From contig JALSKC010000052.1 of NCBI GenBank assembly GCA_026989055.1, forward strand, positions 97,762-161,761: a stretch of 64,000 nucleotides of DNA, written 5' to 3'. Positions 45,204-54,220 of this stretch are shown here, in pieces. A model generated the notes under the pieces. That model ran no database searches and was not told the origin of the DNA. It worked only from the letters and a program-made list of their open reading frames with translations. This stretch comes from Paracoccaceae bacterium (lineage in GTDB: Bacteria > Pseudomonadota > Alphaproteobacteria > Rhodobacterales > Rhodobacteraceae). Made by a program: the position numbers and the translations under genes. The first letter of the stretch is position 1. Every line of letters begins with the position of its first letter.

Positions 45204-45255
45204 CGGCTAGCGCCGGCAGGCGGCCGGGTCAATGGCAGACACCCCCCGGGCCGGT

Positions 45256-46053
45256 TCAGGCGGGCGGCGCCTCCGGAGACCGGCTCAGGAAGGCGGCACG
45301 GCGCGGGGCCACGGCGGATATCTCGAGCGCAGTGAACAGGTGGAGCGTGCCGAGATCCCGGTCCACCACCGCATGATCGCTCACCCAGGCCCCCAGCGCC
45401 AGATAGCTGCGCAGCGGCGCCGGCATGGCCCGCAGCCCGGCCCGCAGGTCGGCACCCTCGGGGGGCGGCAGGGGCAGCGCCTGCGCAGCGACGGGCTCGG
45501 GGCGCCAGCGCGCCGGCGGGCCGTGCCGGCTGGCAAGCAGGGCAAGGGTATCGTGCCAGCGTCCGGGCTCGACGCCGGGCAGAGAGGAACAGCCGAACAG
45601 CCAGCCGATGTGGTGGCGCAGGACAATTCCGGCAACCGCCCCCACGATCAGCCGCGCCACCTCCGGCCCCGGCCCGGCGGGGTCGATGCACAACCGCCCC
45701 AGCTCGGCCATCGGCCCCGGGTGACGGGCCAGCCGCGCCAACCCGTAATGGCGTGCGGCATAGCCGCCCAGGATCTCTCTGCCGCAGGAATGGAGCAGCA
45801 ACCGGCAGCAGCCGAGCAACCGCCCCGAGACCGTCTCCTCCACCAGCAGATGCAGGCTGCGGGAATCGAAGCTGTCGCGGTCGTCGCCCCCGCTCCCCGG
45901 CCGGCCGGGCGCCGCGTTCCGGAACATCCGCCCCCGCAGCCGCAGCGCCGCCCGCAGGTCTGCCTGCGTCCTTGCCTGGCGCACCCGCAGCTGCGCGCCT
46001 TCACGCGCTGTTGAAGGCAGGCGCAGCGGCAGGGTTCTTGGCGACAGCTCCAT
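45256..46053 (-). CDS. olsB: OlsB-like ornithine N-acyltransferase (GNAT fold)
   Basis: A 265-residue protein of the acyl-ACP-dependent GNAT group (Acetyltransf_5) that makes lyso-ornithine lipid from ornithine and 3-hydroxyacyl-ACP. Visible marks are [99 protein letters not shown] and a C-terminal [27 protein letters not shown] (quoted in parts). The usual olsA partner is not adjacent, so ornithine-lipid completion must depend on a gene elsewhere. The symbol is by family. Confidence 0.82.
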   Translation of the reverse strand: MELSPRTLPLRLPSTAREGAQLRVRQARTQADLRAALRLRGRMFRNAAPGRPGSGGDDRDSFDSRSLHLLVEETVSGRLLGCCRLLLHSCGREILGGYAARHYGLARLARHPGPMAELGRLCIDPAGPGPEVARLIVGAVAGIVLRHHIGWLFGCSSLPGVEPGRWHDTLALLASRHGPPARWRPEPVAAQALPLPPPEGADLRAGLRAMPAPLRSYLALGAWVSDHAVVDRDLGTLHLFTALEISAVAPRRAAFLSRSPEAPPA

Positions 46054-46179
46054 CCTGCCTTACCTTACGCCCTTCCCCGGCCGGGAAACAAGCCGGCCCG
46101 GCGCGAGGAAGGACACCCGGCACGAGACGCCGGCACGAGAGAGGATAACCGGAGGGGAAAACCGGGGGAGAACCTGCGC

Positions 46180-46608
46180 ATGGGGGAGAAGATGGAAAAG
46201 ATCACCAGAACCGATGCCGAATGGCGGGCACAGCTGTCCGATCTCGCCTATCGGGTCACGCGCAGGCACGCCACCGAACGCGCCTTCAGCCATGACGACT
46301 TCCCCGCCGGACCCGGGGTGTTCCGCTGCGTCTGCTGCGGCGCCGAGCTGTTTTCCAGCGATGCCAAGTTCGACAGCGGCACCGGCTGGCCCTCCTTCTT
46401 CCGCCCGCTGCGCCCGGAAGCCGTCGGCGAAAGCGAGGACCGCCGCTTCTTCATGCGCCGCACCGAGGTGCACTGCGCCCGCTGCGATGCCCATCTCGGC
46501 CATGTCTTCCCCGACGGCCCCGCCCCCACCGGGCTGCGCTACTGCATCAACGGCGTGGCGCTGGAATTCTCCCCCGCCGCGCAGGGAGGCGCCGACCCGC
46601 AGGAATGA
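46180..46608 (+). CDS. msrB: Peptide methionine-(R)-S-oxide reductase
   Basis: A 142-residue cytoplasmic MsrB repairing methionine-R-sulfoxide. The family core is present: THE-like [62 protein letters not shown] and the catalytic-Cys motif [12 protein letters not shown]. Two CxxC pairs (CVCC and CARC) bind structural zinc. A second ATG at 46192, with GGGGGAGAAG upstream, gives the commoner N-terminus [12 protein letters not shown] and may be the true start. It is a single gene followed by a repeat-rich spacer. Confidence 0.95.
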   Translation: MGEKMEKITRTDAEWRAQLSDLAYRVTRRHATERAFSHDDFPAGPGVFRCVCCGAELFSSDAKFDSGTGWPSFFRPLRPEAVGESEDRRFFMRRTEVHCARCDAHLGHVFPDGPAPTGLRYCINGVALEFSPAAQGGADPQE

Positions 46609-46798
46609 CGCGCGGGCTGACGCGCGCTCCGGGGTTCGACGGGAGCGGCGGGGCGGGGCAACACCGGAGGGCAGCACCGAGGAAAGGGCAGCACCGAGGA
46701 ACGGAAACGGGGGGCGGGAACAGCTCCGGGCCCGCGGCACGGCTGCCTTCCCCGGCCGGCGCGGGCGCGCAGCGCATGACCCAGCCGGAACGCACCAC

Positions 46799-46839
46799 CC
46801 GGAAACGGGCCGGAAACGGGCCGGAAACCCGGAAACGGG
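46799..46839. repeat. Tandem CCGGAAACGGG repeats
   Basis: CCGGAAACGGG occurs at 46799, 46810 and 46829, with a shortened copy at 46821. The 291-bp spacer 46609-46899 also holds two copies of GCAGCACCGAGGAA-like sequence near 46660-46700. I see no gene in this spacer. Confidence 0.6.
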
Positions 46840-46899
46840 CCGCTCCCCGCTCCCGTCGGCCGCCCCCGCCGCAGGTCTCCCGGCCCGCAGGCAGCAGGA

Positions 46900-47403
46900 T
46901 CAGCGACCGAACAGCCCCCGCAGGATCCGGTTCAGATAAGGCGTCCTGTCTCCGGGCAGATCGCTTACCCGGCGCGACAGGGTGATGATGCGCCCGTCCT
47001 CCAGCCCGTATCTGGCGATGTCGGCCACCCGGCCCGCGGCATCGAAGCGGATCTCGACCACCTCGCGGGCCACCTCCCGCGGCGGCAGCCCCCCCACATG
47101 GCGGAAACGGCTTTCGACATAATACCAGCTGTCATCGCCGCGCAGCCCCTTCAGGAACGGCGGGCCGAACGACCCGGCGACGCTCTCGCGCCCGTCGCGC
47201 CCGACGACGATCTGCGCCAGCTCCGCCTCGGAGGGCGCATTTCCGTGGGTGCGCAGCTGCGGCGCGCAACCGGCCAGAACGGCCAGAACCAGCCCTCCGA
47301 CAACCCCCCGCAGGCGCCCGCACCGCCCACGGAAGGGACTCACCCAGGGCCACCCGGCCCGCGGTTTCCCGCTGACCCGCAGTTTCCCGCTGGAATGCCT
47401 CAT
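46900..47403 (-). CDS. bamE: BamE/SmpA outer-membrane lipoprotein
   Basis: A 167-residue lipoprotein with lipobox LAGC (C46) after a 32-residue basic N-region, then the BamE (SmpA/OmlA) domain: SEAELAQIVVGRDGRESVAGSFGPPF, DDSWYYVESRF and VVEIRFDAAGRVADIARYGLEDGRII (in parts). BamE supports the BAM machine that inserts outer-membrane beta-barrels, which would include the autotransporter at 9135. It lies opposite yceD, with 279 bp between starts. The N-region is long, and a start codon further in cannot be excluded. Confidence 0.88.
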   Translation of the reverse strand: MRHSSGKLRVSGKPRAGWPWVSPFRGRCGRLRGVVGGLVLAVLAGCAPQLRTHGNAPSEAELAQIVVGRDGRESVAGSFGPPFLKGLRGDDSWYYVESRFRHVGGLPPREVAREVVEIRFDAAGRVADIARYGLEDGRIITLSRRVSDLPGDRTPYLNRILRGLFGR

Positions 47404-47616
47404 CCGGCCCCTCCTTGCCCTTCCCCTTCGCCGCAGCACCATTCGCCCGCCGCCGTGCGCTCCCGCACCCCTCCCGCACCCCTCTGGCGCCCGGCGCCCG
47501 GCACCTGCGCCCACCGCACCACACAGACCACACGGCACCCCGCGCGCCGGCATGCCGCCAGCCGCGGCCGCCACGGGCGGAACCGCTCCGATACGGCCGC
47601 CCCGCGCATTTGCCCC

Positions 47617-47645
47617 TTGCCATGATGCCGCCTGGCTCCTATCCG
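47617..47645 (+). promoter_or_regulatory. Sigma-70 promoter of yceD
   Basis: TTGCCA (47617-47622) and TATCCG (47640-47645) are separated by 17 bp, giving a leader of about 31 bases before the ATG at 47683. Confidence 0.5.
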
Positions 47646-47682
47646 GCTTACAGAAGGAACGGAGCGGGTTCAAGAAGGGGCC

Positions 47683-48471
47683 ATGACGGGAAATCCGGAC
47701 AGCACGTCATCGGCAGGGCCGGATTCGCCGGCACCCTGGGCGGCCCCGATACGGCTGCGCGCGCTGTCGGCGTCCCGGCCGACCGCCTTCGACCTGCGCC
47801 CGCCTCCCGAGACGACCCGGGCCCTGGCCCGTGCGCTCGGGCTGACGGGGCTGCGCAGGCTGTCCTTCCGCGGCACGATCTCGGCGCTTGAAGGCGGCGG
47901 CTGGCATCTGCGCGCGCGGCTCGGGGCCACTGTCGAGCAGCCCTGCCGGGTTTCCCTGGTTCCGGTGCGCACCCGGATCGACGAACCGGTAGAGCGACGC
48001 TTCCTGCCGGATGCCGACCGCGAGGAACATGCGGCAGGCAGCGAGACCGAGATTCCGCAGGATGTGGATATCGAACCCCTGGGCAACGAGATCGACCCGG
48101 GGCTGATCATGGCCGAAGCACTGGCCCTGGCGCTGCCACCCTTTCCGCGTGCCGAGGGCGCGGTGCTGGCGATGCCGGCGTCTTCGCCGGAGGATGCCGG
48201 GGCACGGGAGCGCCACCCCTTTGCCGGGCTGGACATGCTGCGCGCCCGCCTCGAAGCGGCGCCGGGGCCGGAGGAGGCACCGTTGCCGGAAGCCGCGCGG
48301 GAGCAGACGGCGCAGGAACGGGGGGACACCGCCGCCGGCCCGGGCACCCCTCCGGAAAGGCAACGGCATTCGCGGAACAACGGCCACGGCGGCAACGCCC
48401 GGGAGCGGCGGAAAGGCCCCGGAAGCGGGCCCTCCCCCGCCGCGGGCGCAGGGCCGCGCAAGCGGCGATAA
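47683..48471 (+). CDS. yceD: YceD (DUF177) family protein with extended tail
   Basis: A 262-residue member of the YceD/DUF177 family, which in most bacteria lies just ahead of rpmF and is linked to 23S rRNA and L32 processing. Core marks are LRRLSFRGTISALEGGGWHLRARLGATVEQPCRVSLVPV (in parts), where the Cys is conserved, and DIEPLGNEIDPGLIMAEALALALPPFPRA. After about residue 185 there is an unusual tail of some 75 residues, rich in Gly, Pro, Arg and Asn (RQRHSRNNGHGG, RKGPGSGPSP), probably disordered and basic, perhaps RNA-binding. Confidence 0.88.
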   Translation: MTGNPDSTSSAGPDSPAPWAAPIRLRALSASRPTAFDLRPPPETTRALARALGLTGLRRLSFRGTISALEGGGWHLRARLGATVEQPCRVSLVPVRTRIDEPVERRFLPDADREEHAAGSETEIPQDVDIEPLGNEIDPGLIMAEALALALPPFPRAEGAVLAMPASSPEDAGARERHPFAGLDMLRARLEAAPGPEEAPLPEAAREQTAQERGDTAAGPGTPPERQRHSRNNGHGGNARERRKGPGSGPSPAAGAGPRKRR

Positions 48472-48477
48472 AAACGC

Positions 48478-48505
48478 TTGCAAGTCATCGCGGAGGCAGT
48501 ATGTT
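48478..48505 (+). promoter_or_regulatory. Probable promoter of rpmF
   Basis: TTGCAA (48478-48483) and TATGTT (48500-48505) are spaced by 16 bp, just after the yceD stop, leaving a leader of about 105 bases before rpmF. Confidence 0.4.
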
Positions 48506-48615
48506 CCCGGCCTCGTTCTCAAGATGGGTTGGACACGGGCGGCACAAGCGCGTAAGACCCGTGGAAGGCTGCAACGCAATCGGGGCCGGGCCCCGGACAA
48601 TCCGAGGTTTGTGAC

Positions 48616-48825
48616 ATGGCTGTCCCTCAGAACAAGATCACCCGCTCGAAGCGGAACATGCGCCGCGCCCATGACGCGCTGGTGGCCGCGAACCCGGCGG
48701 AATGCCCCGAATGCGGCGAGCTGAAGCGGCCGCATCACATATGCCCGGCCTGCGGGCATTATGCCGAACGCGAAGTTGTCGCAATCGCCGACGAGACCGA
48801 TTACGACGACGAAGACGCGGCCTGA
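48616..48825 (+). CDS. rpmF: 50S ribosomal protein L32
   Basis: A 69-residue L32 with the family start [20 protein letters not shown] and a four-Cys zinc ribbon (C30-PEC33 and C43-PAC46). An acidic tail ([11 protein letters not shown]) extends past the ribbon. It stands between yceD and plsX, the normal order; the plsX start is 23 bp after its stop, so L32 and fatty-acid/phospholipid genes share a transcript. Confidence 0.97.
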   Translation: MAVPQNKITRSKRNMRRAHDALVAANPAECPECGELKRPHHICPACGHYAEREVVAIADETDYDDEDAA

Positions 48826-48848
48826 CCCCGCCTTCGCGGCACGCGGGC

Positions 48849-50000
48849 ATGACGGCACAGGACGATACCCGGCTTTCCTCCGCCAGCGGCGCCGATCAGC
48901 GGATCGTGCTTTCGGTTGACGCCATGGGCGGCGATCGCGGCCCGGAGGCCGTCGTGGCCGGAATGGCAAGCTGCGCGGCGCAATGCCCCGATGTGGAGTT
49001 CCTGCTGCACGGGCCGCGGGAGCGCCTGGAGCCGCTGCTGACCGGCCGGCCGATCCTGTCCGGGCGTTGCCGGCTGCACGATGCCGACGGCGTGGTTTCG
49101 ATGCAGGACAAGCCCAGCCACGTGATGCGCAACGGCAAGGGCACCTCGATGTGGTCCTGCATCGACTCGGTCCGCGAGGGCGCGGCCGCGGTCGCGGTTT
49201 CCTGCGGCAACACCGGCGCGCTGATGGCGCTTTCCATGCTGCGCCTGCGCCGGCTGCCCGGAATCTCCCGCCCGGCCATTGCCTGCCTCTGGCCGGCACG
49301 CGCGCCGCATGGCTTCAACATCATGCTCGATGTGGGTGCCGATGTGCGCGCCGACGAGCACGACCTGCTGCAATATGCGCTGATGGGAGCTTCCTATGCC
49401 CGCAACGGGCTGGGGCTGGAGCGCCCGCGCGTCGGGCTCCTGAACGTGGGAACCGAAGAGCACAAGGGCCGGCCCGAGCTGAAGGCGGCCCATGAGCTGA
49501 TCGGCAGGCGCAGCGCGCAGGGCGGGCTGGAATTCGTCGGCTTCGTCGAGGGCGGCGACATCCCTTCCGGGCGGGTGGACGTGATCGTCACCGACGGCTT
49601 CACCGGCAATGTGGCCCTGAAGACGGCCGAGGGCACCGCCGGGCTGATCGCCGACCTGCTGCGCGATGCCTTCCGGGCCACGCCGCTGTCTCGCATCGCC
49701 GCGCTGCTGGCGACCGGCGCGCTCAGGCGGCTCAATCGGCGGATCGACCCGCGCCGGGTCAACGGCGGGGTCTTCCTGGGCCTCAACGGCACCGTCATCA
49801 AGTCGCACGGCAGCGCCGATTCCACCGGGGTGGCGGCGGCGCTCGGCCTCGGGGTGCGCCTGGCGCGGGCCCGCTTCAGCGACCGCCTCGCCGCCCGGGT
49901 GGCCCGTGTTCTGCCCGCGCGCGACGACGAGACGCACTCCCCCCCGGAAGCGGCCGACGCCGGAAGCGGCGGCAACAGCAACGACGGTGAGCGATCATGA
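48849..50000 (+). CDS. plsX: Phosphate acyltransferase PlsX
   Basis: A 383-residue acyl-ACP:phosphate acyltransferase that makes acyl-phosphate for phospholipid synthesis. Marks are IVLSVDAMGGDRGPEAVVAG, GVVSMQDKPSHVMRNGKGTSMW, VSCGNTGALMALSM, LLNVGTEEHKG, VDVIVTDGFTGNVALKTAEG and GGVFLGLNGTVIKSHGSAD. The ATG at 48849 is the first in frame after rpmF that gives the normal N-terminus. The C-terminus, after RVLPARDDETH, is a short low-complexity tail. Its stop overlaps fabH by 4 bp (ATGA). Confidence 0.96.
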   Translation: MTAQDDTRLSSASGADQRIVLSVDAMGGDRGPEAVVAGMASCAAQCPDVEFLLHGPRERLEPLLTGRPILSGRCRLHDADGVVSMQDKPSHVMRNGKGTSMWSCIDSVREGAAAVAVSCGNTGALMALSMLRLRRLPGISRPAIACLWPARAPHGFNIMLDVGADVRADEHDLLQYALMGASYARNGLGLERPRVGLLNVGTEEHKGRPELKAAHELIGRRSAQGGLEFVGFVEGGDIPSGRVDVIVTDGFTGNVALKTAEGTAGLIADLLRDAFRATPLSRIAALLATGALRRLNRRIDPRRVNGGVFLGLNGTVIKSHGSADSTGVAAALGLGVRLARARFSDRLAARVARVLPARDDETHSPPEAADAGSGGNSNDGERS

Positions 50001-50971
50001 CCATTCGCGCGGCAGTCTGCGGCCTGGGACACTACCTGCCCGAACGCGTTGTCGAGAACGAGGAGTTCGCCAGAACCCTGGATACCTCCGATGCCTGGAT
50101 CCGCAGCCGCACCGGGATCGAGCGACGCCACTTCGCCGCCGAGGGCGAGACCAGCGCCCGGATGGCCGCCCGCGCCGCCCGTGCCGCACTCGATGATGCC
50201 GGGCTTGCCCCCGCCGACATCGACGCGATCGTTCTGGCCACCTCGACCCCGGATCTGACCTTCCCCTCGACCGCCACCATGGTCCAGGCAGCGCTGGGCA
50301 TGAAGGGGGGGTTCGCCTTCGACGTTCAGGCGGTCTGTGCCGGCTTCATCTTCGCCCTGGCCAACGCCGATGCGATGATCCGGGCCGGGCTGGTCCGGCG
50401 GGTGCTGGTGATCGGCGCGGAAACCTTCTCGCGCATCCTCGACTTCTCCGACCGCAGCACCTGCGTGCTGTTCGGCGACGGCGCCGGCGCGCTGGTACTG
50501 GAAGCCGTCGAGGGGGCCGGCACCCCGCAGGACCGGGGCATCCTGGCGGTGGACCTGAACTCGGACGGCAGCCAGCGGGAACTGCTCTATGTGGATGGCG
50601 GCGTCAGCAGCACCGGCACCGTCGGCGTGCTCAGGATGCAGGGGCCGGAGCTGTTCAAGCAGGCGGTCAACAAGCTGGCCGAAACCGCGCTGGCGGCACT
50701 CGAGAAGGCCGGGCTGGAGCCGGGCGATCTCGACTGGATCGTGCCCCACCAGGCCAATATCCGCATCATTGCCGGCACCGCGAAGAAGCTGGGGCTGGAG
50801 ATGGACCACGTGGTGGTGACGTTGCAGGATCACGGCAACACTTCGGCCGCCTCGATTCCGCTGGCGCTGTCGGTGGCGGCGGCGCGGGGCAGCTTCCGCC
50901 CGGGCGAACTGCTGCTGCTGGAGGCGATCGGCGGCGGGCTGGCCTGGGGGGCGGTGGCGCTGCGCTGGTGA
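49997..50971 (+). CDS. fabH: 3-oxoacyl-ACP synthase III
   Basis: A 324-residue beta-ketoacyl-ACP synthase III that starts fatty-acid synthesis from acetyl-CoA and malonyl-ACP. The Cys-His-Asn triad is intact: C114 in [11 protein letters not shown]251 in VPHQANIRI and N281 in [26 protein letters not shown] and [12 protein letters not shown] are further marks. It overlaps plsX by ATGA, so the two are translationally coupled. A 14-bp perfect palindrome (50976-50989) just after the stop may help end the transcript. Confidence 0.97.
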   Translation: MTIRAAVCGLGHYLPERVVENEEFARTLDTSDAWIRSRTGIERRHFAAEGETSARMAARAARAALDDAGLAPADIDAIVLATSTPDLTFPSTATMVQAALGMKGGFAFDVQAVCAGFIFALANADAMIRAGLVRRVLVIGAETFSRILDFSDRSTCVLFGDGAGALVLEAVEGAGTPQDRGILAVDLNSDGSQRELLYVDGGVSSTGTVGVLRMQGPELFKQAVNKLAETALAALEKAGLEPGDLDWIVPHQANIRIIAGTAKKLGLEMDHVVVTLQDHGNTSAASIPLALSVAAARGSFRPGELLLLEAIGGGLAWGAVALRW

Positions 50972-51026
50972 GGGCGGCCGCCGGCGGCCCGAATCTGCCA
51001 GCCTCCGCCCCCGCATCTCCCCGATA

Positions 51027-51055
51027 TTGACCGTCTCCCCCCCCGCCCCTATGGT
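51027..51055 (+). promoter_or_regulatory. Sigma-70 promoter of ihfA
   Basis: TTGACC (51027-51032) and TATGGT (51050-51055) are separated by 17 bp of C-rich spacer, 40 bases before ihfA. It is one of the best matches in the window. Confidence 0.6.
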
Positions 51056-51095
51056 TTCCGCAGGATCGGACGACGGAAAGGCACAGGGGGAAGGA

Positions 51096-51404
51096 ATGGG
51101 CAACAGGACATTGACCAGAATGGATCTTGCCGAGGCGGTGTTCCGCACCGTCGGCCTGTCGCGCAATGAATCCGCACAGCTTGTCGAATCGGTCCTGACC
51201 CATGTCTCCGATGCGCTGGTGCGCGGCGAGAGCGTCAAGATCTCCTCCTTCGGCACCTTCAACGTCCGCAACAAGGCTGCCCGGATCGGGCGCAATCCGA
51301 AGACCGGCGAAGAAGTGCCGATCTCGCCGCGCCGGGTGCTCACCTTCCGCCCCTCCCAGCTGATGAAGGAGCGCGTCGCCGAGGGCAACCGGCGCAGGGG
51401 GTAG
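51096..51404 (+). CDS. ihfA: Integration host factor alpha subunit
   Basis: A 102-residue DNA-bending protein of the HU/IHF family. The start [30 protein letters not shown] and the arm [23 protein letters not shown] (in part) with [18 protein letters not shown] identify the alpha subunit. IHF bends DNA at promoters and recombination sites. The ATG at 51096 has GGGGGAAGG immediately before it. It is followed after 4 bp by the MerR-like gene, an order common in alphaproteobacteria. Confidence 0.96.
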   Translation: MGNRTLTRMDLAEAVFRTVGLSRNESAQLVESVLTHVSDALVRGESVKISSFGTFNVRNKAARIGRNPKTGEEVPISPRRVLTFRPSQLMKERVAEGNRRRG

Positions 51405-51408
51405 GTGC

Positions 51409-52767
51409 ATGGAAAAGTCGCCGGAGGCCTTTCGCACCATCTCCGAGGTGGCTGACTGGCTGGGCGTCCCCACCCATGTGCTGCGGTTCTGGGAAAGCCG
51501 CTTTTCCCAGATCAGGCCGGTCAAGCGTGCCGGCGGGCGCCGTTACTACCGGCCGCGCGACATGCTCCTGCTCGGCGGCATCAGGAAGCTGCTGCACGAC
51601 GACGGAATGACCATCCGCGGGGTGCAGAAGATGCTGCGCGAGGAAGGCGTGCGCCGGGTCTGCGCGCTTTCGCCTCCGATCACCGGCGACACCGGAGAGC
51701 CCCCCGCGGAAGAGGCCGAAGTCGCGGGGAGCGCCGAAATCATCGACGTTACCGCACAGCTGCCGCCGGAAAGCCCGACCGTGCGCGCCGCGCAGGCGGC
51801 ACGCCGGAACGGGGAGAGCGGAGACGAAGCTGCCGGAGAGGCGGCCGGAGCGGGGCCGCCGGATCCCGCAGCCGGAGCCGCCGAGCCCCCCGCATCCGCT
51901 CCGCTCCCCGCAGCCGGCTCCGGACAGGAGGCCGACAGCGCAGTGCCCGCGGCGCCGATGGCGCTGGACGTGGCCGAGGAGCGCCCCGACAACATTCACC
52001 GGCTGAAGGACGCTGCCGGGGCGGATGCGCAAGCCGCCGCTCCCCCCGACGCCTCCCCCGACGCCTCCCCCGCGGCGGAAGCGGAGGCGGAGGCGGCAGA
52101 ACAGCCGGGGCAGGCCGCACCCCGCCCCGTCTCTCCCCCGCAGGCCGCTCCACCGCAGGCCGGCGGCGATGCGCAACGGCCCGGATCCGACCCCGGCGCC
52201 GGAACGGGAGACGCTGACCTGCTCCCGCCGGAAGACGGGCAGCGCCCGCCGCGCCCGCTGCCGGAGGGCGCCGACGCGGAGCGTCCGGTAACCGGCTACC
52301 AGGCGGCGCTGGCACTCGGGCGCGGAGAGGCCCCGGAAAACCCGCCCCCCGACGCCCGGCCCGACGCCCGGCCCGACGCTCCGGCCCCGGAGCCGGAACC
52401 CGGCAGCGCCGCCTCCCCGACGGCCGCTGATGCCCCCGCCCCCCCTTCCGGCGAGCTGCCCGCCTCCGCAACCGGCACCGAAGGAGAGGTGCAGCGCTCC
52501 GCGGCCGCTCCCGATTCCGCGCCCCCGCTCCCCTTGCCCGGAATCGACGAGAACCCGCCGGACGCGGATGACGCCGCCGCCCCCGCGCAACCGGCGGGCG
52601 CGGAGCCGGATGCCGCCGCCATCCTGCGCACCCTGCGCACCACCCGCGCCGGGAATCTCGCCATGCTTTCGCAAACCGAGCGGCAGAGCCTGCGCCTGCT
52701 TCATGCCCGCCTTCTCAGACTGCGCGAGACCATGGGCGCGCCACCGCCCGCTCCCCCGCCCGGCTGA
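51409..52767 (+). CDS. MerR-like regulator with long disordered region
   Basis: A 452-residue protein. Residues 8-85 form a MerR-type winged helix: [25 protein letters not shown] and [35 protein letters not shown] (in parts). About 300 residues of Ala/Pro/Glu-rich low complexity follow, with small repeats such as DASPDASP and [10 protein letters not shown], then a helical end ([32 protein letters not shown]). No effector-binding Cys or GyrI-like domain is seen. It lies 4 bp after ihfA, so both come from one transcript. The tail is far longer than in classic MerR proteins. Confidence 0.85.
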   Translation: MEKSPEAFRTISEVADWLGVPTHVLRFWESRFSQIRPVKRAGGRRYYRPRDMLLLGGIRKLLHDDGMTIRGVQKMLREEGVRRVCALSPPITGDTGEPPAEEAEVAGSAEIIDVTAQLPPESPTVRAAQAARRNGESGDEAAGEAAGAGPPDPAAGAAEPPASAPLPAAGSGQEADSAVPAAPMALDVAEERPDNIHRLKDAAGADAQAAAPPDASPDASPAAEAEAEAAEQPGQAAPRPVSPPQAAPPQAGGDAQRPGSDPGAGTGDADLLPPEDGQRPPRPLPEGADAERPVTGYQAALALGRGEAPENPPPDARPDARPDAPAPEPEPGSAASPTAADAPAPPSGELPASATGTEGEVQRSAAAPDSAPPLPLPGIDENPPDADDAAAPAQPAGAEPDAAAILRTLRTTRAGNLAMLSQTERQSLRLLHARLLRLRETMGAPPPAPPPG

Positions 52768-52792
52768 AACCGGACACGATGCGCGATCAGGC

Positions 52793-52820
52793 TTGCCCTT
52801 GGCCGCAAAACCGCTATTTA
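52793..52820 (+). promoter_or_regulatory. Promoter of tRNA-Pro
   Basis: TTGCCC (52793-52798) and TATTTA (52815-52820) are spaced by 16 bp. The expected start is near 52827, five bases before the tRNA, as for many tRNA promoters. Confidence 0.5.
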
Positions 52821-52831
52821 GGGCCGCAGGT

Positions 52832-52908
52832 CGGGCTATGGCGCAGCCTGGTAGCGCGTCCGTCTGGGGGACGGAAGGTCGCAGGTTCGAGTCCTGCTAG
52901 CCCGACCA
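52832..52908 (+). tRNA. tRNA-Pro (anticodon GGG)
   Basis: A complete 77-nt tRNA. The acceptor stem pairs CGGGCTA (52832-52838) with TAGCCCG (52898-52904), followed by A and an encoded CCA (52906-52908). The anticodon stem TCCGT/ACGGA closes the loop CTGGGGG, giving anticodon GGG (Pro, CCC/CCU). The T loop is GTTCGAGTC. It is followed closely by dcd, with no clear terminator between. Confidence 0.97.
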
Positions 52909-52966
52909 GAACAGTTGCAGCCCCTGCCCCGCCGGCGGCGGGCGCGCAAAAGCGGGGGGCAGCCCG

Positions 52967-54064
52967 ATGCGCCAGAACGGCCTGATGCGCCAGAGCGGTG
53001 TTCTTCCCGACCACGCGGTATCCGGGCTGATCGACAGCGGCGGAATCCGCGCAGATGCTCCCTTCGGCAAGGATCAGATCCAGCCGGCCTCGCTCGATCT
53101 GCGGCTGGGAGACGAGGCCTGGCGGGTGCGGGCCTCCTTCCTGCCCGGCAGGGACAGGAGAATCGCCGAAAGGCTCGAAGAACTCGCCATGCACCGGATC
53201 GACCTGGGCCCGGGGGCGGTGCTGGAAAAGGGCTGCGTCTACGTGGTGCCGCTGCAGGAAAGCCTCGCCCTGCCCGAGGACATCCATGCGGTGGCCAATG
53301 CCAAGAGCTCGACCGGGCGGCTCGACCTGCTGACCCGGATGATCACCGATGGCGGAACCGAGTTCGATCGCGTTGCCCCGGGCTATCGCGGCCCGCTCTA
53401 TGCCGAGATCTGCCCGCGCTCCTTTTCGGTTCTGGTGCGCCCGGGGATGCGGCTGAACCAGATCAGGTTCCGCCGGGGGCAGGCGGTGCTGGACGACGCC
53501 GCGCTGCGCCGGCGGCATGCGGCGATGCCGCTGGTCGATGGCGCGGCGCTGATCTCCGGCGGGCTCGGCTTTTCGGTTGACCTGCGCCCGGCAGACGGCG
53601 GGCTGGCCGGATACCGCGCCAAGCCCCATGCCGGGGTGATTGACCTCGCACGGATCAACCACTACGACCCCGCCGAGTTCTGGGAGGAAATCCGCGCCGA
53701 CCGGGGCCGGATCATCCTCGACCCCGGCGCCTTCTATATCCTGGTCAGCCGCGAATCCGTGCATGTGCCGCCCGACTGCGCCGCCGAGATGGCCCCCTAC
53801 CTGGCGATGGTCGGCGAATTCAGGGTCCATTACGCCGGCTTCTTCGATCCGGGCTTCGGCCATGCGGCCGCCGGCGGAGCCGGCGCGCGCGGGGTGCTGG
53901 AGGTGCGCTGCCACGAAGCGCCCTTCGTGCTCGAACACGGCCAGGTGGTGGGTCGGCTGGTCTACGAGCGGATGGCCGCCCCGCCCGAGCGGCTCTATGG
54001 CGAAGCGCTGAAGTCCAGCTATCAGGGCCAGGGGCTGAAACTGTCCAAGCATTTCCGCAGCTGA
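52967..54064 (+). CDS. dcd: dCTP deaminase, double-length form
   Basis: A 365-residue 2'-deoxycytidine-5'-triphosphate deaminase, about twice the usual 190, as found in alphaproteobacteria. The N-terminal half has GVLPDHAVSGLID, KDQIQPASLDLRLGDEA and NAKSSTGRLDLLTRMITDGG, with the SSTGR motif that holds the catalytic region. The second half (about 190-365) looks like a related dUTPase-like fold: YILVSRESVHVPPDCAAEM, EFRVHYAGFFDPGFG and EVRCHEAPFVLEHGQVVGRLVYERM. It makes dUTP for thymidylate synthesis. The start ATGCGCCAGAACGG is repeated 18 bp later as ATGCGCCAGAGCGG; the first has GCGGGGGG upstream. Confidence 0.92.
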   Translation: MRQNGLMRQSGVLPDHAVSGLIDSGGIRADAPFGKDQIQPASLDLRLGDEAWRVRASFLPGRDRRIAERLEELAMHRIDLGPGAVLEKGCVYVVPLQESLALPEDIHAVANAKSSTGRLDLLTRMITDGGTEFDRVAPGYRGPLYAEICPRSFSVLVRPGMRLNQIRFRRGQAVLDDAALRRRHAAMPLVDGAALISGGLGFSVDLRPADGGLAGYRAKPHAGVIDLARINHYDPAEFWEEIRADRGRIILDPGAFYILVSRESVHVPPDCAAEMAPYLAMVGEFRVHYAGFFDPGFGHAAAGGAGARGVLEVRCHEAPFVLEHGQVVGRLVYERMAAPPERLYGEALKSSYQGQGLKLSKHFRS

Positions 54065-54220
54065 CATTTCCGCAGCCGAACCGGAACCACCGTGCACTGC
54101 CGGGGGCGCAGCCCGAGCCGGCTGCTCCGGGGATCGTGCCGGGCGGCTCCAAAACCGCCGGCGCACCGCAAGGCGGCGCGCGGCACGCGCGCGCCCGCAG
54201 CACCCGGTCAGCCCCGCGCC

